A model generated the notes under the pieces. It ran no database searches and was not told where the DNA came from. It worked only from the letters and a program-made list of their open reading frames with translations. DNA of 9,384 bases from an uncultured Caulobacteraceae bacterium (GTDB lineage: Bacteria > Pseudomonadota > Alphaproteobacteria > Caulobacterales > Caulobacteraceae), in contig CALFYB010000489.1 in NCBI GenBank assembly GCA_937952995.1, positions 1 to 9,384 of the forward strand. The letters are read 5' to 3'. The position numbers and the translations under genes are program-made. Position 1 is the first letter of the stretch; every line of letters begins with the position of its first letter. Shown piece after piece: positions 1-6,429 of the stretch.

Positions 1-135
1 GTCGCCGCATTGCGTCTGATGCGGGAACGATTTGAAAACCCTGAGCTCACCGCCGGGGAGCTCATTTTAAAAGTTGAAACACTAGGCCTGTCGGAAACGG
101 CCAATTTTCTGGCTGCTTACAAAGACCTGCTCTGA
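1..135 (+). CDS. C-terminal fragment of an unrecognised protein
   Basis: An open frame runs in from the left edge and ends at TGA 133-135, giving 44 residues. The visible part starts VAALRLMRERF and ends AAYKDLL. It is mostly charged and leucine-rich, likely helical, with no membrane segment and no motif I recognise. The coding style (GCC, CTG and GAG codons) fits the other genes here, which is the main reason to treat it as real. No strong terminator follows; a five-base C/G stem with a 14-base loop at 156-179 lacks a T run. If the oriT proposed below is right, this gene lies on the leading side of the element and would enter a recipient early. Its function cannot be assigned from this fragment. 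Confidence 0.5.
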   Translation, partial: VAALRLMRERFENPELTAGELILKVETLGLSETANFLAAYKDLL

Positions 136-699
136 TCCATATTCAGGTTGTCTCTCCCCCTAAATTGGAATCTTGGGGGCGACCATACAGGCGCGGTCGA
201 TGGAGCCAGTGCGACGTCTGGGGTGACGGCACAAAGACAGGGGCTTACCTTAGCACTGGAAGACCTAACAGATCGGCACGTGAACACTGGACGCCGAATT
301 CACGCCTATACCGGTTAGTCCCATAATTCCAAGCTTGTCGGCATTTCAAACATGCTCGCCTTTGAGGCACCTGCATCGGCTAACTGATCCTTTGAGCGTG
401 ACCTAATGCGTTGCCAGGTCATATGGCTCAATAAGGCGCGCCTTTGATCGAACCTCAATTCGATGACCGCCTATTTCCCAACGCCATATAGCGTAAGGCT
501 TTGAGGCCTGTCCTGATGGCTATTTTGTACCCAGAGCGGAACATGAGCGGAACATCGGGCCTTTGGCTCTCAATGTCCCAAAGTAGGTGGGATTTGCCTC
601 ATTCGCCGCCTGGGCTTCGAACGGTCTGATTGGATTGAACAATCTATATTTTCGAGGCTTGGGGATGAGGCGCAATTGCCCCAAGGGGGCTCTCAAATA
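136..699. other. Non-coding stretch on the leading side of the putative oriT
   Basis: I find no convincing gene on either strand in about 560 bases; open frames are very short and lack ribosome binding sites. The stretch looks somewhat less GC-rich than the coding DNA. It holds an 11-base tandem duplication (534-555) and, near its right end, a GCCCC-AAG-GGGGC stem at 678-690 next to a GCAATTGC palindrome at 672-679. The word TTTGAGGC occurs twice (361-368 and 500-507), which may be chance. I infer that it belongs to the cis-acting region of the element. It could equally be decayed coding DNA. Confidence 0.5.
534..555. repeat. 11-bp perfect tandem direct repeat
   Basis: GAGCGGAACAT occurs twice with no gap, at 534-544 and 545-555. 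The period of 11 is close to one helical turn, which would put two protein-binding sites on the same face of the DNA. I saw no third copy, so this does not amount to an iteron array. Confidence 0.6.
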
Positions 700-738
700 A
701 CTGTCTCTTGACAGTGCACACCATACGCACGCCTGCGG
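700..738 (-). other. oriT: Putative MobF-type origin of transfer (nic region)
   Basis: Read on the minus strand, 730-718 is GTGCGTATGGTGT followed by GCACTGTC. The MobF relaxases TrwC (R388) and TraI (F) cut after GTGCGTATTGTCT and GCGTGGGGTGT respectively. This site shares its first eight bases with R388 and its last five with F, so the expected cut lies between 718 and 717. Just upstream on the same strand a small CGCA-GGCG-TGCG stem (737-726) runs directly into the recognition sequence, in the place of the hairpin TrwC binds in R388. Just downstream is a perfect six-base inverted repeat, ACTGTC-TCTT-GACAGT (700-715). The location upstream of a trwABC-like operon, and a strand polarity that makes those genes enter last, both agree with known MobF systems. 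The site is inferred by resemblance, not demonstrated. Confidence 0.6.
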
Positions 739-748
739 CCAGTGTAAG

Positions 749-768
749 TTATTGTTTTACAACAATAA
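749..768. repeat. Perfect 8-bp inverted repeat between oriT and the trwA-like gene
   Basis: TTATTGTT (749-756) and AACAATAA (761-768) are exact reverse complements around a four-base loop TTAC. The arms are AT-rich in otherwise GC-rich DNA. It lies about 30 bases from the proposed nic site on the trw side. In R388 and F this interval carries binding sites for accessory relaxosome proteins and IHF, so it is a candidate site for the ribbon-helix-helix protein encoded next. There is no T run beyond it, so it is not a convincing terminator. Confidence 0.6.
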
Positions 769-783
769 TAAAAGTGCGGAGGG

Positions 784-802
784 GGAGAGGTACTTTCACC
801 TC
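784..802. repeat. Upstream copy of the GGAGAGGTA element
   Basis: GGAGAGGTA at 784-792 is identical to 848-856. It is followed by CTTTCACCTCC, a degenerate version of the TTTCTACCTCTCC that follows the second copy. GAGGT (787-791) can pair with ACCTC (798-802). Two similar inverted elements 64 bases apart, flanking the likely promoter, suggest paired operator sites. Confidence 0.5.
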
Positions 803-808
803 CACCTG

Positions 809-835
809 TTGATTTTCCCAATTACTTGTTATAAA
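809..835 (+). promoter_or_regulatory. Possible promoter of the trwA-trwB-trwC operon
   Basis: TTGATT (809-814) and TATAAA (830-835) resemble -35 and -10 boxes, with a 15-base spacer that is a little short. Transcription would start near 842, just ahead of the leader hairpin, and the promoter sits between the two GGAGAGGTA elements. It is the best sigma70-like candidate in the interval. TTGACA at 708-713 has no matching -10 box. Confidence 0.35.
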
Positions 836-847
836 TCATGATGTTAA

Positions 848-869
848 GGAGAGGTATTTCTACCTCTCC
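848..869. promoter_or_regulatory. Perfect 9-bp hairpin/operator in the trwA leader
   Basis: GGAGAGGTA (848-856) and TACCTCTCC (861-869) are exact reverse complements around a TTTC loop. The element ends seven bases before the ribosome binding site of the next gene. As DNA it would be a good two-fold site for a ribbon-helix-helix repressor; R388 TrwA is known to repress its own operon. As RNA it would be a stable hairpin, and its C/T-rich right arm could pair with the nearby GGGGAG ribosome binding site and affect translation. Which role applies is not decided by the sequence. Confidence 0.55.
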
Positions 870-875
870 CTTGTG

Positions 876-882
876 AGGGGAG
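876..882 (+). promoter_or_regulatory. Ribosome binding site deciding the trwA-like start
   Basis: AGGGGAG lies eight bases before ATG 891. A longer reading from GTG 873 would put this purine run inside the gene and would have no ribosome binding site of its own, so ATG 891 is preferred. Confidence 0.7.
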
Positions 883-890
883 ATATTGAA

Positions 891-1256
891 ATGCCATCCG
901 CAATGCCGCGTATCCAGTGCCATGTCATGCCTGCCACAAAGGCGCGTCTTCACCAGATGTCGGTCGATAAAGGCATGACCTATGGCCAGATAATTGACGA
1001 GGCCATCGCCCAGCACGCCATTGACCGTAAGTCCTGGGTTGCTCATCAGGCTGGCTACCAGACCCTCTTGGGCACAGCCGTAATGCTGGCCTTGGCGCGC
1101 AAGACCTTGAGCAAGGATGAGCTGAGCGAAGCGCGCAAGACCGCTGAGCAGGCCGCTGTGCTTCTGTTCGGCCCCTTGGGTAAACGCCCTTTCGATGTCG
1201 ATGTGAATCCCCCGACAGACGAGCGCCTTTTGGCCCTTTTCGAAGCCCTGTCTTAG
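891..1256 (+). CDS. TrwA-like ribbon-helix-helix relaxosome accessory protein / operon repressor
   Basis: The protein has 121 residues when started at ATG 891, about the size of R388 TrwA. Residues 6-13 (PRIQCHVM) form the expected beta strand. Residues 14-28 form a first helix, and 30-42 (TYGQIIDEAIAQH) a second after a short turn at G28-T30, the standard ribbon-helix-helix pattern. The rest is helical (about 56-93) with an acidic, proline-containing tail, probably for oligomerisation. It is the first gene of an operon, followed after 41 bases by the coupling protein gene. Proteins in this position bind oriT next to nic, bend the DNA, stimulate nicking and repress their own operon. The inverted repeats at 749-768, 784-802 and 848-869 are candidate targets. 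Assignment rests on fold pattern, size and gene order, since primary sequence is poorly conserved in this family. A MobC/TraM-like label would mean much the same. Confidence 0.65.
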   Translation: MPSAMPRIQCHVMPATKARLHQMSVDKGMTYGQIIDEAIAQHAIDRKSWVAHQAGYQTLLGTAVMLALARKTLSKDELSEARKTAEQAAVLLFGPLGKRPFDVDVNPPTDERLLALFEALS

Positions 1257-1297
1257 GCCTATAAAACCTCACCGCTTGGGAAGCTCCTCGCCATTTC

Positions 1298-3340
1298 GTG
1301 TCCTCTTTTTCGGATCACAAAATGGTAAAATCATCATCGGATGGGTTCAGCTCATTCGTGCGCGGCGGGCAGGTGCTTGGCCATGCCATGGTCATGGCGG
1401 GTCAAGAGGCCAAGCGATATGGTTTCTTCGTCTTCTGTTGGGGCGTGGTCTGTATCGTCATCATAAATCTGCGTGCGCCTGAGGACATGCAGACCTTCGG
1501 TGCCTTGGCCCTTATGGCTGACCTGCTCCATTGGATGGGTCCGCCGTTCCCGCAACATCTCAATGTGCCAACCCCAGGGCTAAGGCCTCTGAGCTATCCA
1601 GTGACCCTGGTGCCGCACCTGAGTTGGGTGGAGCCCCTGGCCTACGGCTATCGCCGTCTCATAGTCCTTGGTGGGATCTTATGGCTGATCGGCGATGGCC
1701 TGATCTTGTCCCTTATGGTCTTCTGGTACACCCACATGGGCCGCGAGAAGATCGAGACCACGCAGACGCGCGGCCAGCTGATCGTGTCGGCCAAGGCCCT
1801 TATCGCGCAGATTGATCTGTTTAACCGGCAAGAGGCCAAGACTAAGAGCAGGCCATATCATCTGCCCGCCAAACTGGTCGGCGTGCCCTATCCGTTTGAT
1901 GGGGAGTTCGAACATACCCTAATCACCGGCAGCCCAGGCTCTGGCAAGTCGGTGGCGATCCATAAGCTGATCGCCTCGATCCGCGAACGCGGTGACCGGG
2001 CCGTGATCTATGATCCAGAGCTGGAATATACCGCCCAGCATTTTGATCCAGACACCGACTTGATCCTCAATCCCTTCGATGAGCGCTCAGTGTCTTGGTC
2101 GCCCTTCTATGATGCTAACGACCATGTGGAGTGGGACCGCCTAGCCCATGGCCTCTTCAAGGAGCCCAAGGGCGGGGATCCCTACTGGGTCAATACGGCC
2201 AGATCGGTCTTCACCTGGACCTGCTTCATGCTCAAGCAGCGCGACCGGATCGTGACCTTAGAGACAGCCTTGAACCATCTGTTTGGACCAACTGACCGGT
2301 TGCTCACGCTTTTGGAAGGAACACCTGCCCATGAGCATCTTGAGCGCAGCGGCGGGCCACGCGTCGCCTCGATTAAATCGGTTATGGTCGAGGGCGTTAC
2401 GCCGCTGATCTATCTCTTAGGGGAGGGGGAGGCCTTTTCGATCCGGCGCTGGATCAATCAGGAACGCAGCTCCCCTGGCATCCTGTTTCTCTCAGCGCCT
2501 GAGACCCATGCCGATACCTTGCGACCACTGTTGGGCTTTTGGTCTGAGATCGTGGTCAATGCGCTCCTGTCTCGCAAGGCCGAAGGGGTAGGGCTTCATC
2601 CCACCTGGGTGGTGCTGGATGAGTTTCCCTCCCTTGGCCGGATCGACGAGCTGGCCAAGGGGCCTAACCGGGTTCGCAAATATGGCGGGGCCATGGTGCT
2701 GGGGATGCAGCAGATCTCTCAGGTTCAGGAGATCTACGGCAAGGATATGGCCCGCACGATCATGGGTCAGTGTCTAAATAAGCTCGTCCTTCGCTGCGGT
2801 GACAGTGAGACCGCCCAGACCATGAGTGACATCCTCGGTGAGCGTGTCATGAACCGGTCAACCGAGAACACGTCCTATGGAGCCAATAGCCTTAGAGACG
2901 GGGTCAGCATCTCGCAGCGCGAGGACAAGGAGGCGGTCTATCTACCGACCGACCTGATGAACCTGCCCTCCTTGCAAGGCGTCATCCGGGTGACCAATAA
3001 GCGCAAATCTGGTCCCTTCCCGATCGCGCCGATCCGCTTTGAACCAGACCATCTCCCAGCCATGGCACCTGGCTTTGTGCCGCGCTCTGGTCCTGATCCG
3101 GTTACAGAGTTCATCCTGCGGGCACAACGCGAACCCCAGGTGGCGGCGTCTAGGCCAGGGCCAAGAAGGGCACGCTCTAAACCAACCGCAGCAACGGGTA
3201 ATGGCAACGATGGGAGCGGTGCCGATCCAAACTCCCAACCTCGTCCTCTAACGGGACCATCCACGCATGATGATCGCCAGCCGGACGAGAACATTGATGG
3301 CGGAATGGATTTTCTGACTGATTTTGATGGAGGGCTCTGA
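1298..3340 (+). CDS. trwB: TrwB/TraD-family type IV coupling protein
   Basis: This is a 680-residue membrane-bound hexameric ATPase that links the relaxosome to the secretion channel and pumps the transferred strand. Two hydrophobic segments near the N-terminus (about 42-58 and 121-144) flank a likely periplasmic loop. The ATPase domain has Walker A GSPGSGKS at 211-218, Walker B VVLDEF at 438-443, and a glutamine-rich segment, LGMQQISQ, at 468-475, as in the TrwB/TraD group. It is longer than TrwB (about 507 residues). A low-complexity tail from about 600 is rich in Pro, Arg, Ser and Asn and ends in an acidic stretch, MDFLTDFDGGL. F TraD also has an acidic C-terminal end, which binds its accessory protein. 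The start is uncertain. GTG 1298 is the most upstream candidate, but ATG 1322, with GGA seven bases ahead, would give 672 residues and is about as likely. The stop overlaps the next start by one base. Confidence 0.92.
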   Translation: MSSFSDHKMVKSSSDGFSSFVRGGQVLGHAMVMAGQEAKRYGFFVFCWGVVCIVIINLRAPEDMQTFGALALMADLLHWMGPPFPQHLNVPTPGLRPLSYPVTLVPHLSWVEPLAYGYRRLIVLGGILWLIGDGLILSLMVFWYTHMGREKIETTQTRGQLIVSAKALIAQIDLFNRQEAKTKSRPYHLPAKLVGVPYPFDGEFEHTLITGSPGSGKSVAIHKLIASIRERGDRAVIYDPELEYTAQHFDPDTDLILNPFDERSVSWSPFYDANDHVEWDRLAHGLFKEPKGGDPYWVNTARSVFTWTCFMLKQRDRIVTLETALNHLFGPTDRLLTLLEGTPAHEHLERSGGPRVASIKSVMVEGVTPLIYLLGEGEAFSIRRWINQERSSPGILFLSAPETHADTLRPLLGFWSEIVVNALLSRKAEGVGLHPTWVVLDEFPSLGRIDELAKGPNRVRKYGGAMVLGMQQISQVQEIYGKDMARTIMGQCLNKLVLRCGDSETAQTMSDILGERVMNRSTENTSYGANSLRDGVSISQREDKEAVYLPTDLMNLPSLQGVIRVTNKRKSGPFPIAPIRFEPDHLPAMAPGFVPRSGPDPVTEFILRAQREPQVAASRPGPRRARSKPTAATGNGNDGSGADPNSQPRPLTGPSTHDDRQPDENIDGGMDFLTDFDGGL

Positions 3341-3342
3341 TG
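3329..3342 (+). promoter_or_regulatory. Ribosome binding site and TGATG coupling junction of trwC
   Basis: GGAGGG (3329-3334) lies five bases before ATG 3340. The trwB stop TGA (3338-3340) shares its A with that ATG, so ribosomes ending trwB can restart on trwC. This would keep coupling protein and relaxase production linked. Confidence 0.8.
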
Positions 3343-6300
3343 TTGTCCGTCAGCACCATCGGCAGTTCATCAGGCGCGGCCAGCTATTACGGTAAGGATG
3401 ACTATTACGTCACTGGGGAGGCCGACAGCCCAGGCCTTGAGTGGGGCGGCAAGGGTAGTGCGGCCCTGGGTCTCAGTGGCAAGGCTGAGCCCAAAGATTT
3501 CAGGGAGATCTTGGACGGCTCCCATCCGGTCTTTGTCGATGTAAAGCCCGAGGGCGCTCAGTCAGAACCTGGTAACGAGCCTAAACACAAACCCGGTTGG
3601 GATCTGACCTTTTCAGCCCCAAAGAGCGTCAGCCTTGCCATCCTGGTCGGCGGTGATCAGCGCCTAGACAGCGCCCATGACAAGGCCGTGCAAAAGGCCA
3701 TGGACTATGCTGAGCAACATTTTGCCATCACGCGGGTTCGCGAGAAGGGCAAGGTCGTTGAGGTTAAGACCGGCAACCTTGTCTATGCCAAGACCGTGCA
3801 TGGCACCTCGCGCAGCGGCGATCCCCAGCGCCACACCCATGTGGTGGTGGCCAATGCCACGGTTGAGCCAAAGAGTGGCAAGGTCAGAGCCTTAGAGAGC
3901 TTGCAGATCTTCAAGCACACTAAGCTGCTGGGGCGGGTCTATCGGGCCGAACTGGCCAAGGAGGCACTAGCCCTTGGCTATGACATCCGCCACGACGCCA
4001 AGACCGGTGCCTTTGAACTGGCCGACTTTAGCAAGGATCAGTTACGGGTCTTCTCCAAGCGCCGCGAGCAGATTGAGGCCGCGAAGATCGTGGCCGAGCA
4101 GAAGAAGGGTGGACCCCTTACGGGGGGGCAGCGTGACGCCATAGCTCTGAAGGATCGGCCAAGCAAACTGAAGACGCCGCGTAGCGACTTGGTTTTGCGG
4201 TGGGAAGCCGACGCTAAGGCCAACGGGTTGGATGCAAAGGCTCTGGTGGCCGCCATCCAAGACAAGGATCGGGCAGGGGCCGACCTGTCCCCCAAAGTTC
4301 ATGGGACGGCATCGGACGCCAAGTCTCGGTTCATTGAGGCGTGGCGTAATCTGGTAGGCGGGCAGAGTGTACCGGCAGATCCCTATGGCTATCGGTGGAG
4401 AAACCTCTCTGTTGATCGTGACGCTCGGTCGGCCGTCTCCTACGGCCTTCAGGTTCTCGATCAGCAAAAGGCGGTGTTCACGCGCCATGAGGTGATAGCG
4501 AAAGCTCTCGAATATGGAGCCGCTGGCCTCTCGTCCGACCGTTTGGAGCGCCAGATTGGGCTCTTGGAAGCCGATGGCCGCGTGCAAAAGGCTGATGGCC
4601 GGTTGCTAGGTGCGATCACGACGTCGGCGGCTCTTCGATTAGAGCAGGGGCTGGTTGACCGCGTCAGTGTGGGTATGAACAAATCACCCGCCATCCTTGG
4701 TGCGGGCAAGGCAGCAGGCCAGTTAGACGCCCTTGAGCGCCAACCCGGCGCGATCGTTTTGAATGATGGTCAAAGGGCCGCTGCAGAAAAGCTCCTGACC
4801 AGCCATGACCGTTTCGTCGGGGTTCAGGGTTTTGCCGGTGTGGGCAAGACCACAATGTTCAAGATGGTCAATCAGCTCGCGCTTGAGGCAGGAACCGAGA
4901 TCCGAGGCCTTGCCCCAACCCATGATGCTAGCCGCGCCCTTGAGGCGGGCGCAGGGATCAAGAGCCAGACGGTTGAGAGCTTCTTGGTTGGGATGGAGCG
5001 GAAGTTAGAGCGAAGCGGCCAGGTGAAGAGCCTGGCCAAGGCGCTAGATCAGGACCGGAGTGAGTGGAAGGGCAGGGCGCTTTTGGTGGACGAGTCCTCG
5101 CTCCTGTCCAACCGCCAGGTCGAGCGCCTGATGAAGGTTGCCGATGGTCTGACCATTGGCCGCGTCATCTTCATCGGCGATGAAAAGCAGCTGGGATCCC
5201 CTGAGGCAGGAGCGCCTTGGCGTCTGATGCTCAATCAGGGCATCGACCAGGCGCGCATGACCCAGATCCAGCGACAGAAGGACCCTCAGATCAAAAGATC
5301 GGTCGAGCATCTGGCCAAGGGTGAGCCGGGTAGGGGGCTTTACGCTCTTGGCTCTCGTGTCATAGAGGTCGGAAAGAATGCGACCGACAAGGGCTTGGCA
5401 GAAGCGGCCTTCAAGGCTTGGGTGCAATCTAAGGATAAAGGGTCGGAACCCTCGATCATTGTTCCGACCCATAGCCTTCGCGGTGAGCTATCGACCTTGA
5501 TCCGGGCTGAGCTAACCAAGAGGGGTGAGCTTACTGGACCCGACCACAACTCGAATGTTTTGCGTCAGGTGCGAATGACGAGCGCTGAATCTTGGCGGGC
5601 GGCGAACTATCAAGAAGGTCAGGTGTTGATCTTTCATGCAGGGGTTCGCGATGCTGGGATCCAGAAGGGTGAAAGTCTCACCATTGTTGGCCGCGATGAG
5701 CGCAATCAGCGCCTGATCCTAGAGGGGCCAGATCATAGGCGCTCCGAGCTGGATTTAACTAAGCAAGCCGCATCCAAGCGCGCCAATGGCTTCCAAGCCT
5801 ATGAGCGCCAAGAGATTGCGGTAAAGGCCGGAGAGCGACTGGTCTGGGAGCGGCGTGAGGATGAGCGCGGGTTCAATACGGGTGAGCGGTTTACAGTTAC
5901 TGCGGTTGATCGGTGGGGCTGGACTATCCGGGCTGCTGATGGCCAAGAACACCGTCTGAAGACTAACGATCCGGCCCTTCAGTTTGTGAGCCACGGCTAT
6001 TCTGAAACCGCTGACCGGGCTCAAGGTCAAACCTACCCGGATGTGATTGCTGTTCTCTCAAGTGCCCACGGCGAGGCGGCTAATCAGGCGCGGGCCTATG
6101 TTCAGATATCGCGCGCGGCTCAAAGCCTGATCTTTGTGACCAACGACACCCAGCTCTTGGCGTTCAAGCTCAATAGGCAGGATGGACTCAATCTGATCGC
6201 TTCGGATGAGGTGCGGGCGACTCGCGAGGCAGGGTCCGAGCTAGCGGGTGTTGCCTTGGCGATGCACAAGGCGGAGCAACCTCTACTCGAGGCGGCGGCG

Positions 6301-6378
6301 GTTAAGGTCATCGAGCCGCAGAAGGAGAGGGGGATGGAGCGGGCAAGGCAGATCTCGAGGGGAGATATGAGCCTTTGA
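3340..6378 (+). CDS. trwC: MobF-family conjugative relaxase-helicase
   Basis: The protein has 1012 residues; R388 TrwC has 966. The N-terminal relaxase domain (about 1-300) nicks one strand at oriT and stays attached to its 5' end through tyrosine. Candidate catalytic tyrosines come in two pairs, Y16-Y17 and Y22-Y23, as in MobF enzymes. DLTFSAPKSVS (88-98) is a family motif with the expected aspartate. The metal-binding histidine triad is H154, H165 and H167 (RHTHVVV). The second half is a 5'-3' superfamily 1 helicase of the RecD/TraI type, with Walker A GFAGVGKT at 497-504, Walker B LLVDESS with D584-E585, and a late motif beginning SHGYSETADRAQGQ at about 884. There is no long extension like that of F TraI (1756 residues). 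All key residues look intact, so the enzyme should be functional. Its likely target is the site at 730-718. No terminator is visible before the following toxin-antitoxin promoter. Confidence 0.95.
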   Translation: MLSVSTIGSSSGAASYYGKDDYYVTGEADSPGLEWGGKGSAALGLSGKAEPKDFREILDGSHPVFVDVKPEGAQSEPGNEPKHKPGWDLTFSAPKSVSLAILVGGDQRLDSAHDKAVQKAMDYAEQHFAITRVREKGKVVEVKTGNLVYAKTVHGTSRSGDPQRHTHVVVANATVEPKSGKVRALESLQIFKHTKLLGRVYRAELAKEALALGYDIRHDAKTGAFELADFSKDQLRVFSKRREQIEAAKIVAEQKKGGPLTGGQRDAIALKDRPSKLKTPRSDLVLRWEADAKANGLDAKALVAAIQDKDRAGADLSPKVHGTASDAKSRFIEAWRNLVGGQSVPADPYGYRWRNLSVDRDARSAVSYGLQVLDQQKAVFTRHEVIAKALEYGAAGLSSDRLERQIGLLEADGRVQKADGRLLGAITTSAALRLEQGLVDRVSVGMNKSPAILGAGKAAGQLDALERQPGAIVLNDGQRAAAEKLLTSHDRFVGVQGFAGVGKTTMFKMVNQLALEAGTEIRGLAPTHDASRALEAGAGIKSQTVESFLVGMERKLERSGQVKSLAKALDQDRSEWKGRALLVDESSLLSNRQVERLMKVADGLTIGRVIFIGDEKQLGSPEAGAPWRLMLNQGIDQARMTQIQRQKDPQIKRSVEHLAKGEPGRGLYALGSRVIEVGKNATDKGLAEAAFKAWVQSKDKGSEPSIIVPTHSLRGELSTLIRAELTKRGELTGPDHNSNVLRQVRMTSAESWRAANYQEGQVLIFHAGVRDAGIQKGESLTIVGRDERNQRLILEGPDHRRSELDLTKQAASKRANGFQAYERQEIAVKAGERLVWERREDERGFNTGERFTVTAVDRWGWTIRAADGQEHRLKTNDPALQFVSHGYSETADRAQGQTYPDVIAVLSSAHGEAANQARAYVQISRAAQSLIFVTNDTQLLAFKLNRQDGLNLIASDEVRATREAGSELAGVALAMHKAEQPLLEAAAVKVIEPQKERGMERARQISRGDMSL

Positions 6379-6395
6379 TTGCTCGTCGGCGGAGA

Positions 6396-6423
6396 TTGCA
6401 AAATAGCATGAATGCTATATAAT
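6396..6423 (+). promoter_or_regulatory. Strong sigma70-type promoter of the toxin-antitoxin pair
   Basis: TTGCAA (6396-6401) and a perfect TATAAT (6418-6423) are separated by 16 bases. Transcription would start six to eight bases after the -10 box, at about 6429-6431. That coincides with the ATG at 6430, so the mRNA should begin at or next to the start codon. This is the best promoter in the window. Confidence 0.7.
6403..6418. promoter_or_regulatory. Palindromic operator inside the toxin-antitoxin promoter
   Basis: ATAGCAT (6403-6409) and ATGCTAT (6412-6418) are perfect reverse complements separated by GA. The palindrome fills the spacer between the -35 and -10 boxes, so a bound dimer would exclude RNA polymerase. 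Type II antitoxins with a helix-turn-helix usually repress their own operon from such sites, so the antitoxin at 6753-7058 is the probable ligand. Confidence 0.65.
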
Positions 6424-6429
6424 AGTGTT

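Noticed and set aside
156..179. CCCCC...GGGGG as a terminator after the first partial gene
   Set aside because: Only five pairs around a 14-base loop, with no T run; too weak to call.
708..713. TTGACA as a -35 promoter box
   Set aside because: No -10-like sequence follows at 16-18 bases, and the bases are part of the inverted repeat next to the nic site.
873..890. GTG 873 as a longer start for the TrwA-like protein
   Set aside because: The good ribosome binding site AGGGGAG (876-882) would then lie inside the gene, and nothing similar precedes GTG 873; ATG 891 is better.
4042..4587. 181-residue minus-strand open frame inside trwC
   Set aside because: It lies opposite the intact relaxase-helicase frame, has no recognisable motif, and fits the usual antisense openness of GC-rich coding DNA.
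6412..6429. ATG 6412 as toxin start
   Set aside because: It lies within the operator and upstream of the perfect TATAAT, so a transcript from this promoter would not contain it.
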